DNA of 64,000 bases from Phallusia fumigata. Its lineage: Eukaryota > Chordata > Ascidiacea > Phlebobranchia > Ascidiidae. Position 1 is the stretch's first letter. Each line of letters starts with the position of its first letter. The position numbers were made by a program, and so were the translations under genes. This document shows, piece by piece, positions 1 through 10,840 of this stretch. Where the stretch lies: assembly GCA_008931825.1 (NCBI GenBank), contig QXVZ01015760.1:35347-99346 (forward strand), given 5' to 3'. The notes beneath the pieces were generated by a model. That model saw nothing but the letters and a program-made list of their open reading frames with translations. It searched no databases and had not been told where the DNA came from.

Positions 1-1495
1 TTCCCAGCGCGAAGGGCGGTTTCCAGCGCCTGATTCTCCATTTTCTCATCGCACTCCACAGCTGCAAAGGGCACCAAGTGTTGCGGAAGTGTCATTAAGT
101 ACTGTCCAATATGTGTAGTGTGCTCACTGGGCGACACGCTACACATAGGCATTTCAGCAGTTTAAAACATTAGTCGGACCTAAATGATGAGCCTGGCCAT
201 AGAAATTTAAAAATCGAGTTGCTGTTACCGAATTTCGTTTCGCATGGATAAGTCCGACATGTAACACCAATGATTTGTATCAGGGGTGCTTAAAGTGCGG
301 CCCGCGGACCAAATGACGGCATTTCACGTGGCTCCTCAAAGTTTTGATAAAGCTTTTGGGTTTAAGCAACTTACGAATTCACGTAAATGCTTTCCAAGGA
401 ACTCGACAAGAAGCCAGTACATGGTACGGAAGAAAATCAATTTTCATAAGGCTGATAAGGTCGTTGGGCAGCCGTGGATTTGCGTACTATTTTTATGGTT
501 AAAAACTGAGAAAAAACGCCAGCCCGCCGGATCTTTCCCCCAAATAAAGTTGCCCCTCATACAGAAAAGGTTGTACACCCCTGCTTTACGTTGTTCTTAT
601 CCCAAAGGGTGTAGTCTGTTTTGTCGCTAGATAAAGAATAGCAAAATCATGGTACCGAGTTATTGCTTGTGCCCGGGTGTATGAGAGTGAGAGAATCTCA
701 AGAATAAAAACTAAAACCTCGCTAAAAGTTTTTATCTTTGTCGTCCGAAAACTAGCTCTTGTCAAAACCCGAAGAGAAAAGGTTTGTGCTGTCAATAATG
801 GGTGCAGCTACGAAGGATCGCATTAGATGCTATCATGCTACAAACATATGTAAACAGCCGTCAGTTTGCACAGATAATCCTAACATCACTGGATCCCATT
901 GTTTGTAGACTTCTATGGTCTGGTTGGTGACTATATAGCTCGTCACGGTTTAGCAGCTTTAATGCATTAAAAACAACACGTTTAAAAAGCATCAACATGC
1001 ATTTCAAACGCTATTTTGCACAAAACCACACTAACAATATACCTGTGCTGTGTCAACGCTATGGTCAATATTAAGGCCAAATACAAAAGTAACCAATTTG
1101 TGCTCTGGGAGCGTTCTGGTGGTCGCTGCCTTCGGTTTTTCCTTAAAACGTAAATTTCGGACATACATTTGTTTGTTGTGTCATATCAGCTTCGTAATAT
1201 GTGGGCGCAAAATTTTAATTTTACACCTGATGCCCCCCAACAAACGCTCCTTTCTGCGCAAAGTTATTAGAAGCTTTGGGCATGATATAATCCCGCATTT
1301 ACATTCGAAAACGAAACAACAAAGCAACAAAGAATATAATCAGAAAATATACAAATATTTTTTCAAAACATAAAGCAACGTATGTTATCATATTGATTGG
1401 GCTGTGGCTGCTATGAATATTTACGTTATCTTGTATTTTTAACAATGAATGTGCTACACAATCACATTAACGACAGCCTAGGTTGAAAAAGGACT
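1..1495. other. 3' flank of the membrane glycoprotein gene; no gene seen
   Basis: No open frame here has coding character or phase-matched splice sites. It is AT-rich and contains a hAT-like element at 281-583, listed separately. No AATAAA was recognised within about 100 bases of the stop codon of the neighbouring minus-strand gene. Confidence 0.5.
281..583. mobile_element. Non-autonomous hAT-like element
   Basis: The left end reads CAGGGGTGCTTAAAGTGCGG and the right end, on the opposite strand, CAGGGGTGTACAACCTTTTC. The shared CAGGGGTG termini and the GCGGCCCGCGG block just inside the left end are typical of hAT transposon ends. The element is about 303 bp and has no transposase frame. The flanking 8-bp duplication is not convincing (atttgtat against ctttacgt), so it is old or the true ends differ slightly. 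Confidence 0.6.
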
Positions 1496-3975
1496 TTAAG
1501 TAGGTATTTGGCCCAACAATCGTTCATCTTGATCCGTTCCTTCTCTCACCCGTTTTTCAGATTCGTCTTTGGTTGTGTTTTGTGTCGAATCTCCGTCACG
1601 TTTTCTCTGTAGCAAGTTTGAATGTGTTTGCTAAATTGAAAACACCGAAATGTTTTCCAACGACAAAACAATTTGTGCTTACCCATGTTTGATAAACAAC
1701 CTTTGATTTCGATTTGGGTTCGTGCTTTCGGCGCCAACAAATAACGACTGCAACGATGGCTACTAATATGACGACCGCAACGGCCCCACCAACCGCAGTT
1801 GCAACCAATGTGTCTTTGTGCTGGTTGTTGTTGGACGTGTCTAACGAAGAACAAAAAGACATGCTTGCTTTACACAACAGACCACTGTTTCACATTATAT
1901 CTGTATCTGCCGTACAAACGGAAGACCGAACTCCTTATGGACGCAAGCACGTTCTGTTTTTTAAAAACGACAATGTATGGGTGCCGGACATTTTATCCAA
2001 ATAAAGCTTTTCGGAAAAAGTTTTTTGGCAACTGATAAATTTTGATTAAACTGCCAGTTTTGTTAAATGAAGACACTTACCATTTTTTCCCAAGCAATAC
2101 AAGGTAGTATTTTCCATTTTCTTATCCCGATAAAAGAAGCAGAACAAACCGTTTCGGTTTTCCAATGCTGCGTCGTGCAGGCTACTCACATTGAAAGGAA
2201 AAGTACAGCTTTCCACCACGAAGGACATGTTTTGTTCGACCAAAACAACATTATCGTCTTCCAGGTCGGCATTAAACACATACAGCGGCGTTGGTAGCAA
2301 CTCACGCAGGTCTTCTGTTTTGTTTCCGTAATTTGAAACGATAGCTGTAAAAAATGACTACAAAGTTTGAATTAGCAATGGTAAAATACGTAAATTCAAC
2401 AGCACAGCGGGGGAAGCATAGGGCAGTGAGTGTTGAGAGATCCTGCAGTATGGAAACTAAAATTTAGGATTTTCAGCGGTTTAAAACCAATGAATTTTAA
2501 CAAACCTTGTGGAAGTTTTGTCGAACAAACCATCAGTTGTACCATAGATGTTTGTGATCCCGCCGATGTTGCCGAGATGCTGTTCTCCAACACTTTAAGC
2601 TTCCCGTCAAATATATCAACGAGAAGGCAGAAATCCAAAGTCAATTTGCCCTTTTCGCAGTATAACCGGTATCTGTCAACTGTAACAAATATTAAATGAT
2701 AATAAGTGGTCTTAGTTTGCACGTACAAATAGCGTTGCATTCTTCTCGGGGCAAAAATTCTACCGTTACCTGGTCTACTTTGGTATATATGTAGCGAAGG
2801 ACTGATTCTCTGCCCATTTATGTTCAGACTGAACCATATTTGGTTTCCGACGTTTATTTTGGCGTGACATCGTTTCTGTTTGAAAGGAACGCCGCAGCAT
2901 TCGGGTAGTGGAATTCCTTTGTCCCTGCATTGCCAGCGAAAAAATTAAAACCTTATGACACAGAAATAAATAAGCTACATTTCTATGCATCATAGTGTAG
3001 GGTTGCCAACCGTCCTTTATTTCAAAGGACAATCCTTTATTCAGCTTTATTTGACCTTGTCCTTTATTAAGATTTAAAATACCACTATTTGTCCTTGTTT
3101 TGACTTGTGGTTAAATTTCTGAACTGAGACTCGAAGGACCAAAACAAATTTAGCATACTTTGCAAGAAGGTAGTGATAAGGCCTTTTACACAATCAAGCC
3201 CTAATTTGTTGTGAAAAAAATCTATATGAGAAAACTTGTAATAGTAGGTCAATATTTTATGTCATCAAAATATTAATTGAAAGTGTGTTTTCGAGACATG
3301 ATAAAATATCACTCAAGTTTTTATGTCCTTTGTTGTAGCTTAACAATGTTGGTAACCCTACCATAGTGCCATGTATTAACATAAATCGAAACCACTTTGG
3401 GTAACTTACGTCTCTTCCGACCATTCGTATAAAGTTACAGTAATCTTGTCTTCATCTTTTGCCGTCGAGCGGTTGAGAGACCAAGTGCATTCGCTTTTTG
3501 AAGGGTCGTAACGAAACGTACTACGAACTTCCTGAAATCTTCGGTACGCGTAACGAAAATGGGACTCTGAAACAACACAGGCAAATGCAAGTTTTTTTTC
3601 ACATGCCAGTTACTTGTATGGCATGATTAATGTCTTCACATAACCGTTGAAATTTGTTTTGCTTTCAAAGGACAAATTTTGTTTTGATTTGCCATATTTT
3701 GCAAAAAGAAGCTCAGTATACAACACTTTTTCGAGTGTAAGATTTTAATTTAGCACATTTCCACGATTTTTACTGTTTTACTTACCTGGTTTAACCCGGC
3801 AATCACAAATGCAGAAGGAGCAATCCTCGTGGACAAGAGAGGTAGTGACTTTGGTGCAATTTTTAAATCCCTTTGTTGCATATGATAGCTCAAAAAAGAT
3901 CGACAGTAAGGCAAGAATAATCAAATAGTACAGATTTGAAAAGGTTGTCTTGGAGCCCTTTCGTTTAAGCAGCAT
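1496..3975 (-). CDS. Unrecognised type I membrane glycoprotein, 402 aa
   Basis: Seven exons, in transcript order 3975-3786, 3566-3410, 2924-2770, 2679-2506, 2344-2081, 1840-1683 and 1606-1496, join with matching phases and GT-AG borders. The protein starts with a basic N-terminus and a hydrophobic signal peptide (LYYLIILALLSIFFELSYA). An ectodomain of about 290 residues follows, with scattered cysteines and several N-glycosylation sequons (NCT, NRS, NKT, NMS, NVS, NTT). One membrane span (about residues 324-347, GGAVAVVILVAIVAVVICW) is followed by WRRK and a charged cytoplasmic tail ending QIPT. I do not recognise the fold; the Cys spacing does not obviously match Ig, EGF, ZP or LRR domains. 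A splice-acceptor-like site lies at 4002-4004, 26 nt upstream of the chosen ATG, and could be used for spliced-leader addition. Exon boundaries are well supported; function is unknown. Confidence 0.8.
2998..3360. mobile_element. Non-autonomous hAT-like MITE in an intron
   Basis: Terminal inverted repeats TAGGGTTGCCAACC (left) and TAGGGTTACCAAC (right, opposite strand) bound 363 bp. They are flanked by an 8-bp duplication with one mismatch (tcatagtg at 2990-2997, ccatagtg at 3361-3368). Inside the left end is a small hairpin, GTCCTTT-ATTTC-AAAGGAC. The element sits in the intron between the second and third coding exons of the membrane glycoprotein gene. There is no transposase frame. Confidence 0.8.
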
Positions 3976-4011
3976 TATCTTTTGCAAAAACGCATCTTTC
4001 ACTGCACACAA

Positions 4012-6000
4012 TATAAAAGTCCATTCATCAAAACCATGTCAAAACACGTACTGTACATACAATTTATCTTTGCCTTTATTGCCTTCATATAGCATCTTAT
4101 TAAAAAATGGGACGAATTTAAAACCTGGTTTAAACACACAGACTAAACATTCAACAAGCCTTGACAAGCAATGTTATAAGTCACGTTCAAAGTTATAAGC
4201 CCGGGTTGATGTTTTCGTGAGTTGTTATTGCCTGCGGTAAGTCATGGTTGCGGCTTAAAAAACAACTGCGGAGTGCTTGTGGAAAAGTGCTCGACGTCTA
4301 TCATTTCGCTGAAAGCTTTTCTTATTAGAAAGCGAGAGGTTCCAGCGGATACCTGTTCCTAGGAAAGTTTTCACAGCGTGACGACGTACCAAGAACTACA
4401 CTGTGTCCTGGAAATCGTTTTTATAAGCCAATAATGCCAGTTCTGAGCCTTTGGCGGACTCGGACTGCGCTTTACTGGAACTGCGTTGAACTGTGTCGTT
4501 TTTGCGGTAATAAGGCAGTGGCCTGGTAATAAACAACCTATTTACCAAGGCGAAATCTTGTTACAATCGAGAATTCATTTTATACTATCTGTGCTATGGC
4601 ATCTGCTTTATGGAAAAAACGGTGAATTAGCTACTTGGGGAAACAAGAAAGAAACCCACAAAGCGCTTTTGTGTCGATTGACTGTGACGTCAAGCGTAGG
4701 AGGTGTTTTTCATAATCCAATCTGCCCTGCGCTTTGGCTGCTGGTCTATTCTGCACGATATCAGTAAATGCCATTCCTTCCTTTTTGCAGTGGTTTATCT
4801 TCAACACCTACCTACACACAAACGTAACATAACTTGACTGCCGTCTTTCGAGCTGCTAACATTTGTTGGATGTTATGCATAAACTCACCTGAGGAATAAT
4901 GCGCCGTTTTTTAACAAAATATCTAAACTCAGGCGACGCAAAATAATTGTCCTCAGGCAAACGAGCATCAAGTGCGCATTGCTGAAAGGCTTAAAAGCTT
5001 GCCATAAGAGCTATATTTTCATCTCATTCCTACGAACCTCACACCACGCGATCTTTGTCCAAAATAACAAGACATCCTTCAACGACAGTCTTTGTCGCCG
5101 ACGATGCTTTTGACCTTGAACAGTGGAATGTTTTGACCATAATCAGTTGACCTTATCTTCATGTCACGCAAAGTGCCCTGGAACACCTTACACATCATCT
5201 TATCTTGCAAACTCGCTTAGAGGAGTGTTTCCACTATGCTACTAAACAAATAGTGCTGTTAAACAGATTGTTTTGTGCTACCTTGGTGGCTTGACAACCG
5301 CAATGAAGCAACGCGGCTATTTCGCCTGTCAAACACGGTTTATCACAGTATTTGATATGTCGTAAGACATGTTACAAGTGTGTGCGAAAAAAACATGTTA
5401 AAACACCGCGAAGTCCTTTTAGTTTTAACTGAACACATCTACCGGCCATAAAAACATAGGTTATAGTGTGTACAATTACATGGCTTTCCTTCGTCAATTA
5501 GTAGTTTTTCGCCGTTTGTACTTGAATATTGTCGTCTTGCAGTGAGAGGTTACTTTTGAACGCTTTACAAAACCACCAAGTGTTTTGCAAACCACCAATT
5601 CGCGAGTGTTTCGTAGACCACTACAACAAATATGCGTACAAGTGCTTGCAAACATTTTTGAGTCAATACGATAGACTCAAATATGTATAACTGTGCAACA
5701 CAAATGCAATTGTTTGGTTAATTCAAATTTGCTGAAAAGACTATGTCACTTTGATGTGATCAAAAGGATATAGAATTATATGTTAAAATTTGAAAATATT
5801 ACTTTGTTAAAAAGCGTGTAAACATACTATACATATTGCATTAATATTATTAAAAGGACAAGTCTTATGGAGTAATTTTTGTTAGGTAGTCTTCGTTGGT
5901 CTAAAAGACAAAGGTTGTTGAATGTTTTTGGTGCTGCAAACCACATCTTGTAAAAAATAGCCTATCAACCATCGTACTCGTTTTTTCGATGTACAGCAAA
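4012..6000. other. Intergenic region upstream of the membrane glycoprotein gene
   Basis: No supported gene. It would contain the promoter of the minus-strand glycoprotein gene. A TCAAGGTCA-type nuclear-receptor half site is present on the minus strand at about 5,113 (TGACCTTGA on plus). Nothing else stands out. Confidence 0.4.
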
Positions 6001-6017
6001 TGCCCGGTCACGTTGCC

Positions 6018-6035
6018 AATTGCGCCGGCGCAATT
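6018..6035. promoter_or_regulatory. 18-bp perfect palindrome, NRF1-like, in a CpG-rich patch
   Basis: AATTGCGCCGGCGCAATT is its own reverse complement. Its core TGCGCCGGCGCA resembles the NRF1 consensus YGCGCANGCGCR with one change per half. It lies in a CpG-rich patch (about 5,990-6,320) that contrasts with the AT-rich surroundings, about 180 bp upstream of the ATG of the small ORF at 6,212. A promoter role is inferred from position and composition only. Confidence 0.45.
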
Positions 6036-6211
6036 TCATTTGTATCAGCAGCTTCCATTAGCGAAAAGGACACGTCAAATCGTCGCCCTGGGAACAGCTA
6101 GTTCAATCAAATTCCCCCTCCGGCCAACTTGGCACGAGGCTCGTTTTAATCAAACTTCAAATCAATGAATGTCATTGCCAAAATACCACGCCAACATCGA
6201 ACGAGCGGAAG

Positions 6212-6382
6212 ATGGAAGTAAATAATATATTACGCCGCAAAAACGTCAATAGTGTAACGATTGCGGGTTGTCAGAAGCGCTGGAACTTTGTGTGCGACCG
6301 TTTGGACGGCACGACTTACGGCTTACAACCATTTTTAAAGAATTCGCGTTTCAGGAGCTATTCAAACTTGGAAAATCTCTGA
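6212..6382 (+). CDS. Candidate small ORF, 56 aa
   Basis: An ATG in good context (aagATGG) opens 56 codons, beginning MEVNNILRRK and including GCQKRWNFVCDRLDGTTYGL, then a TGA. The composition (mixed polar, two Trp/Phe clusters, two Cys, few low-complexity runs) looks more coding-like than surrounding frames, and the ORF begins just after the CpG-rich patch. No membrane segment or signal peptide is visible. I do not recognise it. It could be a real micropeptide, the first exon of a longer gene, an upstream ORF, or chance. Confidence 0.35.
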   Translation: MEVNNILRRKNVNSVTIAGCQKRWNFVCDRLDGTTYGLQPFLKNSRFRSYSNLENL

Positions 6383-7238
6383 AGGTGAATATTATTGTGA
6401 AAGTTGTGTTTCTATTCTTGCTAAAAGGTTCTCCGCCTGTAGTTGTGATCAGTGATGCTACGTCGTATTTGAATCCTGTGCGCCTCGCAGGTGTTTATGA
6501 CTCACTGTGGAACGTGATTTGGTATGTGTTTGTTGCTAATACGTTTAGGGAATCTCAGGATATCTAACGTAATAAATGCACCAGTTAAATGCATCTACTA
6601 ATTGTGTGTGAATTACAACTACTACGCGACGTGTTAAATTTAAGGAATGTCGTTTTGTATGATGTAACTGGATTTATGCATAAAACGTGTTAAGACCAAA
6701 ATATTAGTTGCACTTTTTCATGTTTACATCAGCAGACGCTTTTTATGTTTGTTTGCCACATAAATTAAATTTGCCATAAGGTGGAAATACAGTAAAAAAT
6801 CAGAAAAACATTTGCCATTACTAGCCCTATGACCCAATTAAATATCTTACAAGTTTGTTCTGTAAAAGATTTGTATCTGAGACAACTTTTACTTCGATCA
6901 TGGAAAATATCAACATCTTCGTGTTCCTACAGCCTTTCCAGCGAAACTGACGTGTTACGCTCATCGATGCGAGGCGAGTCTTTAACTTCGTTACCGTGAC
7001 ACGACTACGACGAAAATCCATTGAAGCTGCGTGTTTTACCAAACCGTAAACGGCCAGGTACATGATACAGTTTTTTAACACACAAGGGCTCTGCATACAT
7101 CGCAATCTTTCAAGTTTACCTATACATTTATGATATAAATGCATAATTTTTTGGTATAAATGTAGCAAGGTTTTTAAGGAATGTTGTTGAAGAAGATATG
7201 TTTTTACAAACCTGACTTAAACAACATTTTGCTTTCAG
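6383..7238. other. Non-coding stretch between the two small ORFs
   Basis: AT-rich, with no coding signal that I can support. It ends at a possible splice or trans-splice acceptor (TTTGCTTTCAG, ending 7238). Confidence 0.4.
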
Positions 7239-7366
7239 GGGGCACTCCTGTACGTGCTTGCAAACGGCGGAACTGTCGATCCTCGCGTTCAAACCATACA
7301 GACGGAAGGATTTCAACGTAGTGATTGACATTATCTGGTGGCAGACACGAAAATATACGAACGAAA

Positions 7367-7510
7367 ATGCCAATAACTGTGATTATCGTTGCTGGAAGCC
7401 TCGCCCTCTTCATTATGCTGGTCGTATTTTCAATCCTATGCTTTTGTCGCATGGACTATTGTATGCGAGTTCGCCACCCCTACCCAGAGGGCATCCAGGG
7501 TGGTGTTTAA
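7367..7510 (+). CDS. Candidate small single-pass membrane protein, 47 aa
   Basis: The ATG at 7367 opens a 47-codon frame. MPIT is followed by a long hydrophobic span (VIIVAGSLALFIMLVVFSIL), then CFCRMDYCMR and a polar tail ending EGIQGGV. This is the build of small integral membrane proteins: short N-terminus, one span, Cys/Arg-rich juxtamembrane segment. A pyrimidine-rich acceptor ends at 7238, and another CAG ends at 7342, so the ORF could be a trans-spliced short gene or the last exon of a longer one. Two AATAAA signals follow (7999, 8041), the second about 45 nt before the acceptor of the next gene. I cannot name the family. Confidence 0.45.
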   Translation: MPITVIIVAGSLALFIMLVVFSILCFCRMDYCMRVRHPYPEGIQGGV

Positions 7511-7998
7511 ACAAGGGCATTTTTTTCTTGTTGTTTTCGTCCCGTGTATTTTCACAAACAGGGGTGACCAGCGCCATATTTGGGGTAAACACTTGGGGCA
7601 CTGACGGTCACTCACGTACACACTGCTGTTAAGGTCCCCCTTAAATCCGTTCCAAACTTTGAAATCGCTTATCTGTGACCGGATATAGTATTTTAGGATA
7701 CAATAGAGGGAAAAGAGCGATTGCTCGATGTCTGACGTAGTGCCTCTTTTTACCCTTTTGTGTCTTGTGAAGCGTGACCTTTAGGCCTGAAAAACACGTA
7801 TCGGTACCTTTTCGTTTGTGACCAAATTCTTCATGTGATTCCTTCATTATTAGCACCGTTCGTACTTTTTTCCTGGAGCATTATATTACTTGCTACCCCT
7901 TGCTTTGCCAGTCAGACAAGCAGGTACCACTAGCTCAGAAGTCATTAACTTGCAATTTACTTTGATATGTATGTAGCAAAAGAATCAATGTATGGCGA

Positions 7999-8087
7999 AA
8001 TAAATTCTAGTACAGGCAGGCACATAAAAGTTATCAAAAAAATAAAGTCAACTAAGGAAAGTTTCTTGGTTTGTTTCTATTATGCAG
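7999..8087 (+). promoter_or_regulatory. Polyadenylation signals and splice/trans-splice acceptor between two genes
   Basis: AATAAA occurs at 7999-8004 and 8041-8046. A pyrimidine-rich acceptor (TTTCTATTATGCAG) ends at 8087, and the start codon of TIL gene A follows 20 nt later. Ascidian operons have very short spacing between an upstream poly(A) site and a downstream spliced-leader acceptor; this layout fits but does not prove that. Confidence 0.4.
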
Positions 8088-8107
8088 CAAATCAATTATT
8101 ATAAACC

Positions 8108-10840
8108 ATGTCACTTAAGTTTGAAGCTGTGGTTTTGATGATTGTGTTTCCGTTATTGCTTGGACTTGTTCAAGGTACGTACACTTGTTGAAGGTTTGTA
8201 TGTAGACCTTGTGCAAAAATCCCCTTAAGCTCATAAATCTACGCATAATCTGCAGTTATGGGGTTCGGTAGTCAAAAATGTAATGACTAGTTGTTTTGGC
8301 AATTGAAATACCCATAATTTTAGAAAAGTAGGTGACGGAAAATTTTCATGTTATGCTTTTGTTAAAACTATATATCTTGACGGATGTGTAGGCTTATCTA
8401 GTTTTGTGACGTAAATTTGAGACTTGGCATTCTATCATACCAATAATATCATTAAAATGTAACGACTTTGGTATTGCGGGCATATATTGACAGGTCAATG
8501 CTCTCAGCCGAAAAAAAATAGCACATGTGCATCAGCATGTGAGCCTACATGTGGAACACAACCAGAAGTTTGTATTCTGTCGTGTGTGGAAGATTGTATA
8601 TGTCCAAGGGAACTCGTCAGGCATAACGACGGATGTGTCCTTCCCTCAAACTGTCCAGGTATACGCACTATTTTAAACAGACCAAAGGAAAAAATGACGC
8701 GTTGGTTTTAAATTTCTGTTTTTAGGAGCCGATTGTCCTTTAGGCGTGGCGAGACACGCTTGTTTGGTTGCACCCTGCAGAGATGCAACTTGTCCTCATC
8801 ACCCTGATGCGGTTTGTGTGGACGATTATTGCGGGGGTTGCAACGCACGGTTTTTCAAAGACGCTAAGGAAGTGACTGACGACTGTAGGTATGCCATGTA
8901 CGTACTTCTCGCTCAGAAGAATGACAGTGTATTTTTTCAGGCGACAGTAACTGCACTTATCCCAAAGTATTTAGAAGTTGTGGATCTGCCTGTCCCACTA
9001 CCTGTGAAAATCGAGACGATGAACTTACCGTTTGTACCCTAGATTGTGTACCAAGATGTGCATGCCCCGAACCTCTTGTGGAAGCTCATTCGTTAAACAG
9101 CACTTGTGTCTCACGATGTCCAGGTCAGTACAGAACAAAACAGATATGCTTTTACCAACTTTGAACAAGACCTAGTCAACGTGGCGCCTTTCTTATACCT
9201 TCAATGTAAAGGAATTTATCACTCTTGAATCACCTCTTTTGGTATCTGGGAGGATCTAGTGCATTACCAAAGAGCTTTTACCGGTATTCGGGTAAAAACC
9301 TCTTGCCTGAGCCGCTTTTGCCGCGATCAGTAAATAGCACTGTTTGCAAAACTTTTCCACAATTGAAAAAAGCGGTCGCCAACTCTGGCCTGTCATTTTG
9401 ACACATGTGATATATTATTTGATCTTAATAGGAGATCCATGCGAGGCACCTAAAAGCTTCACGAGATGTGGATCTGCTTGCCCATCCAACTGCGACAATT
9501 TAAATCCAATCTGCATCGAACGGTGTGAGGAAAGATGTGCATGTCCCGACGGTATGGTTGAAACAAGCGCAACCGATTCGACGTGCATTCCTGCTGCTGA
9601 ATGCCCAAGTAAGAAAATCATGCCTTGTGAGAGAATCAAGATTGCGCCTTTACGCCTAGTTGATGTTTTCTTATTTTATGTGGCATTCTAATCGAACTCA
9701 TGTATGTGACTTCGAGATTTTGAGAAAGGTGGGTTAAATTTGCAATCAGGCGTTTTATTTATTTTTGAACAATTTGCTAGCATTGGTCCTACTCTGCAAA
9801 CAATTCATTGTTACCAAAAGCTTCTACACTAGAGTCCGAACAACAGTCCGACAATCAACAAAGCATATCGTGTCGTTTTAACGTGCAATACAACTTTTCA
9901 ACTCCACTTCTAGATCGATGCGAGGCGCCCAAAGTGTTTACGAGATGTGGATCTGCTTGCCCATCCAGATGCGACAATTTTGTCCCAATATGCATCACAG
10001 TGTGTGTGGAAAGATGTGCTTGTCCCGACGGTATGGTGGAAGCAGGTCCGACAAACTCGACATGTGTTCCTGTCGCAAAATGCCCAAGTAAGAAAAACAT
10101 TTAACATTTAAGATTTATTAACAGCTTTACGTGTAGTCTTACGCAAACTTTGTAAACACCCCAACACTGTTGAGGCAGTGCAAAATAGGCTGGTATCTAG
10201 ATGTTTCAGTAAGCGCGAATACAAATATTAATTTTGTTTTATACACCTGCAGTTGGAGCTAGCTGTGAGGCACCTAAAACCTTTTCAACGTGTGCGTCGG
10301 AATGCCCGCCAAATTGTGATGATTTGGTTCCACGCTGCAATAAACGTTGCGTGCAGAACTGCACGTGCCCCGATGGCATGGTCGAAGTTAGCGCAACTAA
10401 CAGTACCTGTATTGCTAAAGATAATTGCCCTAGTGAGTATCCTTACATTTTGAGCGTGTTACCTAGTTTGGTCTTGTATGTGCTACACAGTGTAGCAAAT
10501 CCTTTAAAATTTTTGGGGGCGGGGCTTTTCTTGATTTCTGTGTATAATTTTTGTTATCATGATGTTACAAACAATGGGTTACGTCTCAAACATTGTTTAC
10601 TATAAAACGCCATTAAAACGGTTAACTATTGCAAATGTATTCAAACGAATTAAAAATACCGTGGACAGGCGAATAGAAATCCAGCCAACCAAATTTTATG
10701 GATTTGCGACTGTGGTGCTTTAACCAAATCGTATTTTGATTTCAGGAACGAATCCGGTGCCAGTCATAATAGGCGGAGGTGTGGCAGCTGTGGCAGCTGT
10801 TTCAGTGCTTGTGGCAATATGTTTGAAAATGAGAAACTAG
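8108..10840 (+). CDS. TIL gene A: membrane-anchored multi-TIL-domain protein, 399 aa
   Basis: Eight exons (8108-8174, 8494-8658, 8726-8884, 8941-9123, 9432-9608, 9914-10087, 10253-10432, 10746-10840) join with every intron in phase 1. Residues 1-22 are a signal peptide (MSLKFEAVVLMIVFPLLLGL). Exons 2, 4, 5, 6 and 7 each encode one ten-cysteine TIL domain with the motif CACPDGMVE or a variant; TIL domains typically inhibit serine proteases or occur in mucin-like and clotting proteins. Exon 3 encodes a different Cys-rich module ending DYCGGCNARFFKDAKEVTD. Exon 8 gives a short linker, a glycine/valine-rich hydrophobic segment (VIIGGGVAAVAAVSVLVAIC) and LKMRN, so it is probably membrane-bound. 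No reactive-site specificity can be assigned. Symmetric phase-1 exons explain how domains were duplicated here. Confidence 0.88.

Noticed and set aside
7204-7452. Minus-strand frame with a signal-peptide-like start opposite the small membrane ORF
   Set aside because: The hydrophobic stretch is the antisense of the plus-strand membrane span, and no minus-strand exon could be joined to it in phase.
9415-10107. Minus-strand open frames opposite the TIL exons
   Set aside because: Antisense shadows of the repeated Cys-rich plus-strand exons; they recur wherever the same exon is duplicated.
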